Part shown: piece after piece, positions 52,266-60,658 of the stretch | Layout of the letters: each line of letters opens with the position of its first letter | How positions within the stretch are numbered: position 1 is the stretch's first letter | Assembly: GCA_040388535.1 (NCBI GenBank) | Contig: JAZKBR010000002.1 | Coordinates: forward strand, 900,838-964,837 | Length of the DNA: 64,000 bases | Reading direction: 5' to 3' | Source of the DNA: Gemmatimonadota bacterium | Lineage (GTDB): Bacteria > Gemmatimonadota > Gemmatimonadetes > Gemmatimonadales > GWC2-71-9 | Made by a program: the position numbers and the translations under genes | The notes under the pieces: model-generated | The model's database searches: none | Seen by the model: only the letters and a program-made list of their open reading frames with translations | What the model was told of the DNA's origin: nothing

Positions 52266-52285
52266 TATTATAGCGCGTCGACGCG
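52266..52285. promoter_or_regulatory. Divergent promoter region with 12-base palindrome
   Basis: The only strongly A/T-rich spot between the divergent genes reads TATTATA (52266-52272), giving TATAAT on the minus strand and TATTAT on the plus strand. It is followed at once by the perfect palindrome CGCGTCGACGCG (52274-52285), a possible operator. No convincing -35 was found on either strand. Confidence 0.5.
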
Positions 52286-52363
52286 TGCACACCTGCACGT
52301 GTCGCAGAAATTCCGGTTCGTTGCACGTGATTCTTCACACACTACACCCCGCAGGAGCGCAGC

Positions 52364-52903
52364 ATGGATCTGTTCCATAATTCGGAGAGTTCGTGGGAGT
52401 TGTCGGGCGGCTGGATGGAATCGTCCAACGGCGGTTCACCGGCCCCGACTCCGATGAGCATCCCCGAGCCGGCCCCGGGTTCGCTCCCGGCGAAGCCTCG
52501 CAAGAAGGCAAAGAAGAAGGTTGCGGCGAAGCCGGCCCCGAAGCCGGTCGCGAAGCCGGCACCCAAGGCGGCGGCCAAGCCCGCGCCGAAGGCCGCTGCG
52601 AAGCCCGTCGCGAAGCCCGCTGCCAAGGCCGCGCCGAAGAAGGCCGCCGCGAAGCCCGCGCCAAAGGCCGCTGCGAAGCCCGCCGCCAAGGCCGCTCCGA
52701 AGAAGGCTGCCAAGAAGGCCGCCAAGCCGGCGAAGAAGGCCGCGCCGAAGAAGGCTGCCAAGAAGGCTGCGAAGCCCGCCGCCAAGGCCGCGCCGAAGAA
52801 GGCCGCGAAGAAGGGCGCCAAGCCGGCTGCCAAGGCCGCGCCGAAGAAGGCCGCGAAGAAGAGCGCCAAGCCGGCCAAGAAGGCGGCGAAGAAGCGGAAG
52901 TAG
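52364..52903 (+). CDS. Histone H1-like alanine/lysine/proline-rich DNA-binding protein
   Basis: 179 residues. The first 38 are acidic and polar (MDLFHNSESSWELSGGWMES). The rest is a long series of AAKPAPKAAAKP and KAAPKKAAKKAAKP units, like the C-terminal tail of eukaryotic H1 and bacterial AlgP/Hc1-type proteins. It should bind DNA non-specifically and compact the nucleoid. AGGAG lies 8 bases before the ATG. The repeated DNA keeps other frames open, producing spurious long readings. Confidence 0.85.
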   Translation: MDLFHNSESSWELSGGWMESSNGGSPAPTPMSIPEPAPGSLPAKPRKKAKKKVAAKPAPKPVAKPAPKAAAKPAPKAAAKPVAKPAAKAAPKKAAAKPAPKAAAKPAAKAAPKKAAKKAAKPAKKAAPKKAAKKAAKPAAKAAPKKAAKKGAKPAAKAAPKKAAKKSAKPAKKAAKKRK

Positions 52904-54264
52904 TGGTGCTTCGCTTCGGCTCGTTGACGCGCTCCGGGCCGACCGGGGCGCGTCGCTTTTCCGCCCTGGCCCTCCTGTTGCTGGCGGCGTGCGATACCGC
53001 ACGGCCCGGCCTCGGAATGGACGCGATTACCGGCGGCACCGTGATCGATGTGGTCACCGGTCGCACCATCGCCCAGGGGGTGGTGCTGGTTCGTGATGGC
53101 CATATCGTCGCGGTGGGCTCGAGTGCTGATGTTCCCGTGCCGCGCGGGGCGAGCGTCACCGACGCCACTGGCCGCTGGATCATCCCCGGACTCATCGACG
53201 CCCACACGCATTTGCAGCCGTGGGGACTCGCCCTCGCACTCCATTGGGGCGTCACCGCGGTGCGTGATCTGCACGACGGTTTCCCGCTCGCCGACACGCT
53301 GCGCGCCATTGCCACCCGTGCCCCTTCGCCGCGGCTCTTTCAGGCCGTGGCGATGCTCGATGGGATCCCGACCACTTACCCGGATGCCATCGGACTCGCC
53401 TCGCCTGATGCAGCCGATGCTGCGGTGGCGTCGGTGTTTGCCCACGGCGCCACCTGGATCAAGGCCTACACCCACACCACGCCGCCAATGCTCGGCGCCA
53501 TCATTACGGCGGCCCGCGCCCGAAATCTCCCGGTCGCGGCCCATCTCGGCCTGACCGACGCCCTCACCGCGGCGCGGCTAGGTGTGACTTCGATCGAACA
53601 CCTGACCGGCGTGCCCGAGGCAGCGGGCGATTCGGTGGCGCTGATGGCCGCGCACGCGAAGGGTTTCTTCGTGGGCTGGACCGCCTTCGAACAGAGCTGG
53701 ACCGGCCTCGACACCGCCAGCCTCGCTGCGGTCGCGCGCACCCTCGCGCGATACGGCGTCACGCTGGTGCCGACCCTCGGGTTGCACGAGACCTTCTCCC
53801 GCCTCGACGATGCCAGCACCCTCCGCGCCAGCGAACTCGCCGATGTCCCCGACTCGGCCCGCGCCAACTGGAATGTGCCGGGAATGATCAAGCGGGCTGG
53901 CTGGGTGCGCGAGGACTACCCCGCCTTCCGCGCCTCGCGGGCGGTGCAGGACTTCTTCGTCCACACCTTTGCGCTCGCCGGCGGCCGAATCGCGACCGGC
54001 ACCGATGCGTCGAATCAGTTGCTGGTCCCCGGCGCGGGTGTGCATCTCGAAATGGAACTGCTGGTGCGCGCCGGCCTCACGCCCCTCGAGGCGCTGCGCG
54101 CCGGGACCCTGCGCGGCGCCGAACTCCTGCGCGCCGATTCGCTCGGCTCGCTGCACGTCGGCGGCACGGCGGACCTGGTCATCCTCGGCGGCAACCCGCT
54201 CGCCGAAATCCGCAACTCGCGGCAAGTCGTGAAGGTGATGCTGGGCGGGAAGTGGGTGCGCTAG
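52903..54264 (+). CDS. Amidohydrolase-family lipoprotein (imidazolonepropionase-like)
   Basis: 453 residues from a GTG overlapping the preceding TAG (TAGTG); GTG 52906 is an alternative. A signal peptide ends LALLLLAACD (lipobox). The metal-dependent hydrolase domain has DAHTHLQPWG, the carbamyl-lysine region WIKAYTHT, VAAHLG, SIEHLTG and GTDAS, so all expected metal ligands are present. DLVILGGNPLAEIRNSRQVV is the family C-terminus. It probably hydrolyses a cyclic amide, lactone or peptide bond outside the cytoplasm; the substrate is not evident. A frame open further upstream crosses the lysine-repeat gene and is not coding. Confidence 0.85.
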   Translation: MVLRFGSLTRSGPTGARRFSALALLLLAACDTARPGLGMDAITGGTVIDVVTGRTIAQGVVLVRDGHIVAVGSSADVPVPRGASVTDATGRWIIPGLIDAHTHLQPWGLALALHWGVTAVRDLHDGFPLADTLRAIATRAPSPRLFQAVAMLDGIPTTYPDAIGLASPDAADAAVASVFAHGATWIKAYTHTTPPMLGAIITAARARNLPVAAHLGLTDALTAARLGVTSIEHLTGVPEAAGDSVALMAAHAKGFFVGWTAFEQSWTGLDTASLAAVARTLARYGVTLVPTLGLHETFSRLDDASTLRASELADVPDSARANWNVPGMIKRAGWVREDYPAFRASRAVQDFFVHTFALAGGRIATGTDASNQLLVPGAGVHLEMELLVRAGLTPLEALRAGTLRGAELLRADSLGSLHVGGTADLVILGGNPLAEIRNSRQVVKVMLGGKWVR

Positions 54265-54281
54265 CCGAGAAGCGAGAACGA

Positions 54282-54435
54282 AGAAGCGAGAAGGGAGGTT
54301 GCCTCTCGATCGCGAGGGGTCTCGCCCTGTCCAACGGGGGACTCGGCGGGATGCTCGGATCGCTGATCCCCAAGTACTGAGCCGCGCGCCACTCCCTTCT
54401 CCCTTCTCCATCATCCATCATCCATCATCCGTCAT
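54282..54435. repeat. Intergenic repeat cluster with inverted GAGAAGGGAG arms and CCATCAT heptamers
   Basis: AGAAGCGAGAAGGGAG (54282-54297) pairs, with one mismatch, with CTCCCTTCTCCCTTCT (54392-54407). It is followed by four 7-base units (CCATCAT three times, then CCGTCAT) at 54408-54435. The enclosed stretch can be read as a peptide ending in LGGMLGSLIPKY then a stop, possibly a gene remnant. No terminator stem was seen. Confidence 0.7.
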
Positions 54436-54473
54436 CCGCTATCTTCTCTCCGACCGCCACGGAGTTCGTCGCT

Positions 54474-54701
54474 TTGGGCACTTTCCGCTGGACCCCTGAA
54501 CGGATGGAACAACTCGAACACGCCGTCCGGAAGCGGAAACGGGTCACCCTTCGTCGACGTGGCAACGAGTACATCGTCGTGGCCTCGGCGATGACGACCT
54601 CAAGGGGGCGGGAAGCCCTCCTCGGGTTCCTCGCCATGACCGGCGATGAACTCACCTTCGTGCTCGCCGACCTCGACCACTTCCAGGTAATCGACCCCTG
54701 A
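54474..54701 (+). CDS. Small hypothetical protein
   Basis: 75 residues from a TTG with GGAG 9 bases before it. It is basic at first (LEHAVRKRKRVTLRRRGNEY) and then mixed (VVASAMTTSRGREALLGFLA). A predicted beta-strand pattern, GDELTFVLADLDHFQVI, ends it. A TATCTT box lies at 54440-54445. I do not recognise the family; coding status is supported by start signals and codon use. Confidence 0.6.
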   Translation: MGTFRWTPERMEQLEHAVRKRKRVTLRRRGNEYIVVASAMTTSRGREALLGFLAMTGDELTFVLADLDHFQVIDP

Positions 54702-54724
54702 CCCCAGCCGCGCTCCCTATCGCC

Positions 54725-55330
54725 TTGCTTCATCTCGACGAGAGCTGTCTCGGCAACGGCAAGCCCGGCGACAACCCGGGCGGCTCTGGCGGACTGATCG
54801 AGCTCCGCACTCCCAAGGGAGTCCAGCGCCGCGATTTCTACCTGCATTCGGCGTCGACCACCAATAACCGGATGGCGCTGGCTGGCGCGATCGCCGCACT
54901 GCAGTTGCTCGGGCAGAAGGGTGCCCGGCTCCGCCTGCTGATCGTGTCCGACTCCGAGTACCTGGTGAAGGGGATCCGCGAGTGGGCCCCGAAATGGAAG
55001 GCCCGAGGCTGGGTCCGCGCCGGCGGCGTGATCGAGAACCTCGAGCTCTGGAAGGCGCTCTGGCAGTCGCTCCCGATCCATGACGCGCAATTCACCTGGG
55101 TGCGCGGGCACGCGGGCCATCCCAAGAACGAATATGCCAACGACCTCGCGGTCCGTGCGGCTACCGAGCAGGTGACCTCGGAAGGCATCGTCGAGTCGGG
55201 ATATGGCGCGTGGCTTGACGCGAAGCGCGCGGCCGGGAAGTTTGCGGGTTACGATCCGGATGCGGCCTTCACCGCGTTCGAGGCCCGGCTCGCGGCCGGC
55301 GAGCGGCTTCCACTGGCGGAGAGGAAGTGA
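54725..55330 (+). CDS. Ribonuclease HI-family protein with a changed active-site Glu
   Basis: 201 residues from a TTG. RNase HI landmarks are HLDESC (D5), TTNNRMALAGAIAAL, IVSDSEYLVKGI (D76), W-ARGW, VRGHAGH (H129) and NEYANDLA (D140). In the usual NNRMEL motif the Glu, one of four metal ligands, is Ala51 here. The other three acids are kept. The C-terminal 45 residues are an extension. It may be a weak nuclease, may use a different ligand, or may only bind RNA-DNA hybrids. The start overlaps nothing; its stop overlaps the next GTG. Confidence 0.82.
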   Translation: MLHLDESCLGNGKPGDNPGGSGGLIELRTPKGVQRRDFYLHSASTTNNRMALAGAIAALQLLGQKGARLRLLIVSDSEYLVKGIREWAPKWKARGWVRAGGVIENLELWKALWQSLPIHDAQFTWVRGHAGHPKNEYANDLAVRAATEQVTSEGIVESGYGAWLDAKRAAGKFAGYDPDAAFTAFEARLAAGERLPLAERK

Positions 55331-56085
55331 CCGAACTCGAACGACTCACGGCGACGGTGCTCACCCAGTGGCACGCCGATGGTGGCAGCGAAGGTGGTCC
55401 GATCGGCGTCGGCCAGCTGCTCGATCGCGTCCTCCCCTATCGTCAGGCGCGTCGGCTTCTCGGTATCGATATTTCCGAGGACTATGAAGCGCTGATGCTG
55501 CGGCTCCTCGCGGAAGAGGAGGGGCTGGTACACGTGGCGCCGCACGACGCCGCTGAAATGGCGCGGCGGACCATCGGATCGAAACTCCCCGACCTCGATA
55601 TCCTGCAGAAGCTTCGCTCGGCCGAGCTGACCGTGACGCCAGCCACCGTCGCGCGACTGCAGGGCGTGCTCCAGATGCCGCCGAGCCGGGTAGTCGAGGA
55701 AGCACCCGCGCCCGAACTCGATGTCGAGGAATCGCCGCTCGCCGAGAGCAACATCGAGGTCGGTGATGACGGCCCGATTGACGACGCCGACATCATTCCG
55801 CTGCCCGTGAGTCGGGTCGTCGCCGACGCGATCCGGGTCGCGCTCGAGGCACCGCCTGCGGCGCCAGTGAGCGGCCCCCCGCCCGAGTTCCTCACGGCGG
55901 TCCAGTTCACCCCGCCGTCGGCGAGCTGCTGGAGCTGCACCGAGGCCCTCCCCGAAGGGCGCGTCGTGAAGTTCTGCCCCTTCTGTGGTGCCGACCAGCG
56001 CCACCCGGCCTGCCCCTCCTGCGGCGAAGAGATCGAGCGGCAGTGGAAGCATTGCCCGGAGTGCGGAACCCGGCTCGGCCTCTGA
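55327..56085 (+). CDS. Double zinc-ribbon protein of unknown function
   Basis: 252 residues. A helical N-terminal part (LTQWHADGGSEGGPIGVGQL) and a disordered acidic middle lead to two zinc ribbons at the end: CWSC with FCPFCG and CPSC with HCPECG. This architecture is common to small membrane-independent regulators or scaffold proteins, but no family is recognised. The GTG overlaps the RNase H stop by four bases, so the two are co-expressed. Confidence 0.7.
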   Translation: MTELERLTATVLTQWHADGGSEGGPIGVGQLLDRVLPYRQARRLLGIDISEDYEALMLRLLAEEEGLVHVAPHDAAEMARRTIGSKLPDLDILQKLRSAELTVTPATVARLQGVLQMPPSRVVEEAPAPELDVEESPLAESNIEVGDDGPIDDADIIPLPVSRVVADAIRVALEAPPAAPVSGPPPEFLTAVQFTPPSASCWSCTEALPEGRVVKFCPFCGADQRHPACPSCGEEIERQWKHCPECGTRLGL

Positions 56086-56118
56086 GCAGTGGCGGCGGCC
56101 CTGCGCCATATTCCAGCC

Positions 56119-57312
56119 ATGACCGATATCGTCTTCCTCGCGGCCGTCCGGACCGGCTTCGGCACCTTTGGCGGCACCCTCAAGGATCTCTCCGCCACCG
56201 ACCTGGGCGTGATCGCGGCGGAGCACGCCGTGGCGCGCAGCGGGATCGACCCGACGCTCATTGATCACGCCATCGTCGGCAACGCGATGCAGACCTCCAG
56301 GGACGCGATGTATTGCGCGCGTCACATCGCGCTGCGAACCGGACTCGCGGTCGAGACTCCAGCCGTCACGGTGAACCGACTCTGCGGCTCGGGCTTCGAG
56401 GCGGTGGTGCAGGGTGCCCACCGATTGCTGCTCGGCGAGGCGACTGCCGTGCTCGCGGGCGGCACCGAATCGATGAGCCAGGCGCCGCACATCGTGCGCG
56501 GTGCCCGCTGGGGCATCAAGTATGGTCCATCGCCGCTGCTCGAGGATTCGCTCTTCGAGGGGCTGCGCGATTCGTTCGCCGGCTGCTCTATGGGCGAAAC
56601 GGCCGAGAATCTCGCCGAACGCTACGGCGTCTCCCGCGCGGCGTGCGAAGAGTTCGCGATCCGCTCACAGGAGGCGGCCGCCGCGGCCTGGCGTGATGGC
56701 GTCTTCCGCGACGAAGTGATCCCGGTGCCGATCCGCGATCGCAAGACGAAGCAGGATCTTCCCTGGCAGGCCGACGAGCACATTCGCGCCGGTGCCACAC
56801 GCGAGTCGCTTGAGCGCCTGCCGGCACTCTTCCGTCAGAACGGTACCGTGACCGCGGCGACTGCCTCCGGCATCAACGATGGCGCTGCGATGCTCGTGCT
56901 CACGACCGGCGCCACGGCGGCATCGCATCAGTTGAAGCCGATCGGTCGACTCGTTGCCTGGGGCGTCGCCGGTGTGCCTCCCGACATCATGGGGATCGGC
57001 CCGGTACCGGCGGCACGCAAGGCACTCGCGATGGCGGGAATGACTCTCGCGCAGATGGAACTCGTCGAGGTCAACGAGGCCTTTGCCGCGCAGTACCTCG
57101 CCGTCGAGAAAGAACTCGGCCTCGATCGCGCCCGCACCAACGTCCACGGCGGTGCGATCGCCATTGGCCATCCGCTCGCGGCGAGTGGTGCGCGAATCAC
57201 CGCGCATCTGCTCCACGCCCTGCGCGCCCGTGGTGGCGGCTTCGGACTCGGGTCGGCGTGCATTGGCGGCGGGCAGGGGATTGCCGTGATCGTCGAAGCG
57301 TTCCCGGGCTGA
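56119..57312 (+). CDS. Thiolase (acetyl-CoA C-acyltransferase)
   Basis: 397 residues from the ATG at 56119. The catalytic set is C89 in NRLCGSG, H351 in AIGHPLAASG and C381 in CIGGGQG. It condenses two acyl-CoA molecules or cleaves 3-ketoacyl-CoA. The hydroxyacyl-CoA dehydrogenase at 58177 in the same run of genes catalyses the neighbouring step, so a butyrate/PHB or beta-oxidation route is likely. A CATATT box lies 6 bases before the ATG, suggesting a leaderless message. Confidence 0.93.
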   Translation: MTDIVFLAAVRTGFGTFGGTLKDLSATDLGVIAAEHAVARSGIDPTLIDHAIVGNAMQTSRDAMYCARHIALRTGLAVETPAVTVNRLCGSGFEAVVQGAHRLLLGEATAVLAGGTESMSQAPHIVRGARWGIKYGPSPLLEDSLFEGLRDSFAGCSMGETAENLAERYGVSRAACEEFAIRSQEAAAAAWRDGVFRDEVIPVPIRDRKTKQDLPWQADEHIRAGATRESLERLPALFRQNGTVTAATASGINDGAAMLVLTTGATAASHQLKPIGRLVAWGVAGVPPDIMGIGPVPAARKALAMAGMTLAQMELVEVNEAFAAQYLAVEKELGLDRARTNVHGGAIAIGHPLAASGARITAHLLHALRARGGGFGLGSACIGGGQGIAVIVEAFPG

Positions 57313-57319
57313 GCGAATC

Positions 57320-58180
57320 ATGGAACCCAAACTTCCTGCGCGTATCGATCGCGCCACCTTCGACCGCCTGCTGCAGCGGGCCGCCGAACTCCAGGCCGCT
57401 TCGAGCGATATCGGTGATGGTGTCAGTGAGGACGAAGTCCTCGCCCTCGGCAAGGAAGTCGGCATCCCCGAGCAGCACTTGCGGCAGGCGCTCCTTGAAG
57501 AGCGCACCCGTGCCGTGCCCGCCGCACCTTCCGACACGCTCGACGCCTGGTTCGGCCGCGCCGACCTGTCGAGCGAGCGCGTGGTGCAGGGTACCGAAGA
57601 GGGGATCGCGCTGGTGATCGCGCGCTATCTCGAATCGCGCGAGCACTTCGTGATCCAGCGCGCCACGGTCGGACGCACCACCTTCGAGCCGATGAGCTCC
57701 TTCGCCGGCGCGATGCGCAAGATGCGCAAGATCTTCGAGGGCGGCGGCAAGCCGTATCTCGAGCGGGCCGAACTGATCAGCGTGGTCATCACGCCGCTCG
57801 AAGCCGGCTTCTGTCACGTGACCATTGCCGCCACGTTGCGTCGAACCCGGCGGGCGTACGTCGGCGGCGCCGCGGCACTCGGTGTCGGCGGCGCGATCGC
57901 CGGAGCGCTCATGGCGGTGCTCGGTGCTCCCGAAGTGGCAGCGCTGATCCCGGTGATCCCAGGGGCGGCCGCAGGTGTGATGGTGGGACGTCAGTTCCGT
58001 CCGGTCGCGGAGCGCGCACAGCTCGGCCTGGAACGGCTGCTCGACGATCTCGAGCGCAAGCCTTCCCTGCCGCCCGGCACGTCACAGTCAGCGCCGCCGT
58101 CATCGCGCCTCGCTCGCGAAGTGGGTCAGGTCGTGCGCGATATCACGACTGAAGTGCGCAAGGCGCTCGAGGACAAGTGA
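57320..58180 (+). CDS. Hypothetical protein with two membrane helices
   Basis: 286 residues. An N-terminal ~65-residue helical segment (ATFDRLLQRAAELQAASSDI, then SEDEVLALGKEVGIPEQHLR) resembles the start of small bacterial stress or SHOCT-like proteins. A central mixed domain is followed by two membrane helices (about residues 174-192 and 198-216) and a charged tail. No named family is recognised. It lies between thiolase and dehydrogenase, overlapping the latter. Confidence 0.65.
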   Translation: MEPKLPARIDRATFDRLLQRAAELQAASSDIGDGVSEDEVLALGKEVGIPEQHLRQALLEERTRAVPAAPSDTLDAWFGRADLSSERVVQGTEEGIALVIARYLESREHFVIQRATVGRTTFEPMSSFAGAMRKMRKIFEGGGKPYLERAELISVVITPLEAGFCHVTIAATLRRTRRAYVGGAAALGVGGAIAGALMAVLGAPEVAALIPVIPGAAAGVMVGRQFRPVAERAQLGLERLLDDLERKPSLPPGTSQSAPPSSRLAREVGQVVRDITTEVRKALEDK

Positions 58181-59061
58181 CCATTCGCAGCGTCGCCGTG
58201 GTCGGCAGCGGTCTGATGGGGAGCGGCATCGCCCAGGCGGCAGCAACGGGTGGCTACACCGTGCTGGTGCACGACGCCGACGCCGCTCAGTGGCCGCGGG
58301 CCCGGGTGAGCATCGAGAAGTCGTTCGCGAAGTTCGTCGAGAAGGGGCAGCTCACCGGCGAGGCCCGCGACGCTGCGCTCGCCCGACTCACGTTCGCCTC
58401 GTCACTCGACGGGCTGGCCGAATGCGATCTCGTCATCGAGGCAATCGTCGAGTCGCTCGATGCCAAGCAGCAACTGTGGCGGGCACTCGAAACCGTCTGT
58501 CGTACCGACGCGCTTTTCGCGACCAATACCTCGTCGCTAAGTGTCGTCGATCAATCGGTCGGACTCGCACACCCCGAACGTCTCCTCGGACTGCACTTCT
58601 TCAATCCGGTGCCGATGATGCCACTCGTCGAGGTGGTGCGGTCGATTCGCACCGCCCCGGCGGCGGTCGAAGCGGCGCTCGGCTTCGTGCACGCCATCGG
58701 CAAGACTCCGGTCACGGCACGAGATGAGTCCGGCTTCATCGTCAATCTCCTGCTGGTGCCGTACCTCATCGATGCAGTGCACGCCCTCGAGCAGGGCAGG
58801 GGCAGTATCGCCGAGATCGATACCGCCATGAAGCTCGGCGCCGGCCATCCGATGGGACCGCTGACGTTGCTGGATTTCGTCGGGCTCGACACCGTCGTGC
58901 GGATCGGCGAGATCATGTTCGATCAGTACCGCGAAACCCGATACGCTCCGCCACCACTGCTCCGCCGGATGGTGACGGCAGGCTACCTCGGCCGGAAGAG
59001 CGGGAAGGGCTTCTACGACTGGAGCGGCGCCACGCCGGTACCGATGGAGCTTGGACTGTGA
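58177..59061 (+). CDS. 3-hydroxyacyl-CoA (3-hydroxybutyryl-CoA) dehydrogenase
   Basis: 294 residues from a GTG overlapping the preceding stop. The NAD-binding motif is VVGSGLMGSGIAQAAA. GLHFFNPVPMMPLVEVV contains the catalytic His (about residue 140). HPMGPLTLLDFVGLD lies in the C-terminal domain. It interconverts 3-hydroxyacyl- and 3-ketoacyl-CoA, one step from the thiolase at 56119. Single-domain length is that of PaaH/Hbd. Confidence 0.93.
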   Translation: MTIRSVAVVGSGLMGSGIAQAAATGGYTVLVHDADAAQWPRARVSIEKSFAKFVEKGQLTGEARDAALARLTFASSLDGLAECDLVIEAIVESLDAKQQLWRALETVCRTDALFATNTSSLSVVDQSVGLAHPERLLGLHFFNPVPMMPLVEVVRSIRTAPAAVEAALGFVHAIGKTPVTARDESGFIVNLLLVPYLIDAVHALEQGRGSIAEIDTAMKLGAGHPMGPLTLLDFVGLDTVVRIGEIMFDQYRETRYAPPPLLRRMVTAGYLGRKSGKGFYDWSGATPVPMELGL

Positions 59062-59621
59062 GACACGCGCAAATGATGGCCGCTCTATTGCTCGGCGCCG
59101 CGTGTTATCCGACGACGACCCGCCCGCCTTTCGTCTCGCTGCCGAGCGCCACGGTGGTGGAGTGGGAACTGTCGGTCCGCGAAGCGACGCAGGAGCTCGC
59201 GCTCGCCCTCGATGCCGATTCGATCCCGGTGCGACGGACTGAAAGTGCCGACGGCTGGCTCGAGACCGGCTGGTTCGATGCGGCAACACTCCGCCCGACG
59301 ACGCGTCGGCCCATCGGTGTGGACATCGTCCGGCTGCGTGCCTGGGCAGATCCGTCCCGACCCAATCACAGCAGCATCACGGTCGAGACGGTCTATCGGC
59401 CGCTCGACGACCCTTCGCGCGATGATCACTCGCTCGACCGGGTCGTCCCGCCGAATCATCCGGTCGCGATCAGAGTTGGTATGCTGCTCGACCGGCTGAC
59501 CAAGAAGTTCGGTGACCCCGGCGAAGTCGCGGCACCTGCCGTCGCGCCGGACACGGGCCTCAAGAAAAAAGCCGCCAAGCCGGATTCGCTACCGCAGCCC
59601 ACAGGTGTGCCGCATCGATGA
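59058..59621 (+). CDS. Predicted lipoprotein of unknown function
   Basis: 187 residues from a GTG overlapping the dehydrogenase stop. A short signal ends LLLGAACYP, a lipobox. The body has mixed secondary structure (EWELSVREATQELALALDAD) and a lysine/proline-rich tail. No family is recognised. It overlaps the squalene synthase-like gene by four bases. Confidence 0.6.
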   Translation: MRHAQMMAALLLGAACYPTTTRPPFVSLPSATVVEWELSVREATQELALALDADSIPVRRTESADGWLETGWFDAATLRPTTRRPIGVDIVRLRAWADPSRPNHSSITVETVYRPLDDPSRDDHSLDRVVPPNHPVAIRVGMLLDRLTKKFGDPGEVAAPAVAPDTGLKKKAAKPDSLPQPTGVPHR

Positions 59622-60658
59622 CCGGAGTGCGTGACGACGGCCGCGCGTTCTGCGCCCGAGTGCTGCCCGATGTCTCAAGGACCTTCGCGCTGGTCATCCG
59701 GCTGCTGCCGCCGGCGCTCTCGCACGCTGTCACCGTGAGCTACCTGGTCTGCCGGATCGCCGACTCGATTGAAGATCAGCCCGGCCTCCTGCGCGATCGA
59801 CGACGGCAGCACTTCACCGCATTGCGACGCGCGGTCATCGACCCGTCACTCAGAGTCGACGATCTCGAGATCTCTCTCTTCGATGAGAACGTCCGTGAAC
59901 TGATGGCCGGCACCGCGACGGTGCTCGCCGAGCTGCACCGGCTGCCCGACGCGCAGCAGGCGGCGATCCGGCCGTGGGTTCTCGAAATGATCGACGGGAT
60001 GGCGGCCTCACTGCCGCCCGATGAACGGCGCGATCTTCCCCTTTTCGCCACGATGGCCGAGTTGCGTCGCTACTGCTTCTATGTCGCGGGCACGGTCGGG
60101 CACATACTCACCGGGCTCTTCGTCGACTACCAGCCGCCGCGGACGGCGGCCGTTGCGCGCAAACTCGACGAACTCGCGCCCACCTTCGGCCTCGTGCTGC
60201 AGCTCACCAACATCATCCGCGATGTCTCGGCCGACAAACAGCTCGACCGCGACCACGTGCCGGTCGAGGTATGGGACACGGTCGGGCTCAAGCGCGATGA
60301 AATGTTCCTTCCCGGCCGGGAACGCGAATCGTGGGATGTGCTCGCGCCATTGCTCGCAGAGGCGCAGGCGAGTGTCGAACCGGCCGTGGAGTACATCACC
60401 CTGCTGCCACGGAGCGGCGTGCGCGTGCGGCTTTTCTGCCTGACGCCCTTGCTCCACGCTTGCCGGACGCTCGCACTCCTCGAGGCGCAGCGCGCCGCAC
60501 TGGCCCCGCGCTCCACCGTGCGGATGACGCGCCGCGAGGTGTATCTGCTCACCGCGTTGGCCGCACTCGCGGCGCCGTCGAACACGGCGATTCGCGCGGT
60601 GGTGCGCTACGCCCGACGCGCGGCACGTCCGGTCCTCGGCACGGCGGCCGACGAATGA
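59618..60658 (+). CDS. Squalene/phytoene synthase family enzyme, squalene-synthase-like
   Basis: 346 residues. SRTFALVIRLLP, CRIADSIED (first Asp-rich motif), YCFYVAGTVG and LQLTNIIRDVSADKQLDRDH (second Asp-rich motif) are visible. The DxxED plus NIIRD pattern is nearer to the one-enzyme squalene synthase type than to the HpnC/HpnD pair. It would join two farnesyl diphosphates, using NADPH if it goes through to squalene. Phytoene synthase is the main alternative. It overlaps the next gene. Confidence 0.85.
   Translation: MTGVRDDGRAFCARVLPDVSRTFALVIRLLPPALSHAVTVSYLVCRIADSIEDQPGLLRDRRRQHFTALRRAVIDPSLRVDDLEISLFDENVRELMAGTATVLAELHRLPDAQQAAIRPWVLEMIDGMAASLPPDERRDLPLFATMAELRRYCFYVAGTVGHILTGLFVDYQPPRTAAVARKLDELAPTFGLVLQLTNIIRDVSADKQLDRDHVPVEVWDTVGLKRDEMFLPGRERESWDVLAPLLAEAQASVEPAVEYITLLPRSGVRVRLFCLTPLLHACRTLALLEAQRAALAPRSTVRMTRREVYLLTALAALAAPSNTAIRAVVRYARRAARPVLGTAADE

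Noticed and set aside
52393-52905. A long open frame through the lysine/alanine repeat in front of the amidohydrolase, giving a 600-residue fusion
   Set aside because: The frame stays open only because of the repeated codon pattern of the histone-like gene, its residues are Arg/Glu/Gly-rich filler, and the amidohydrolase has its own signal peptide and start.
60331-60654. Upstream extension of the FAD oxidase
   Set aside because: The extra residues lie within the squalene synthase-like gene in another frame and have no family similarity; the ATG at 60655 overlaps that gene's stop in the usual ATGA manner.
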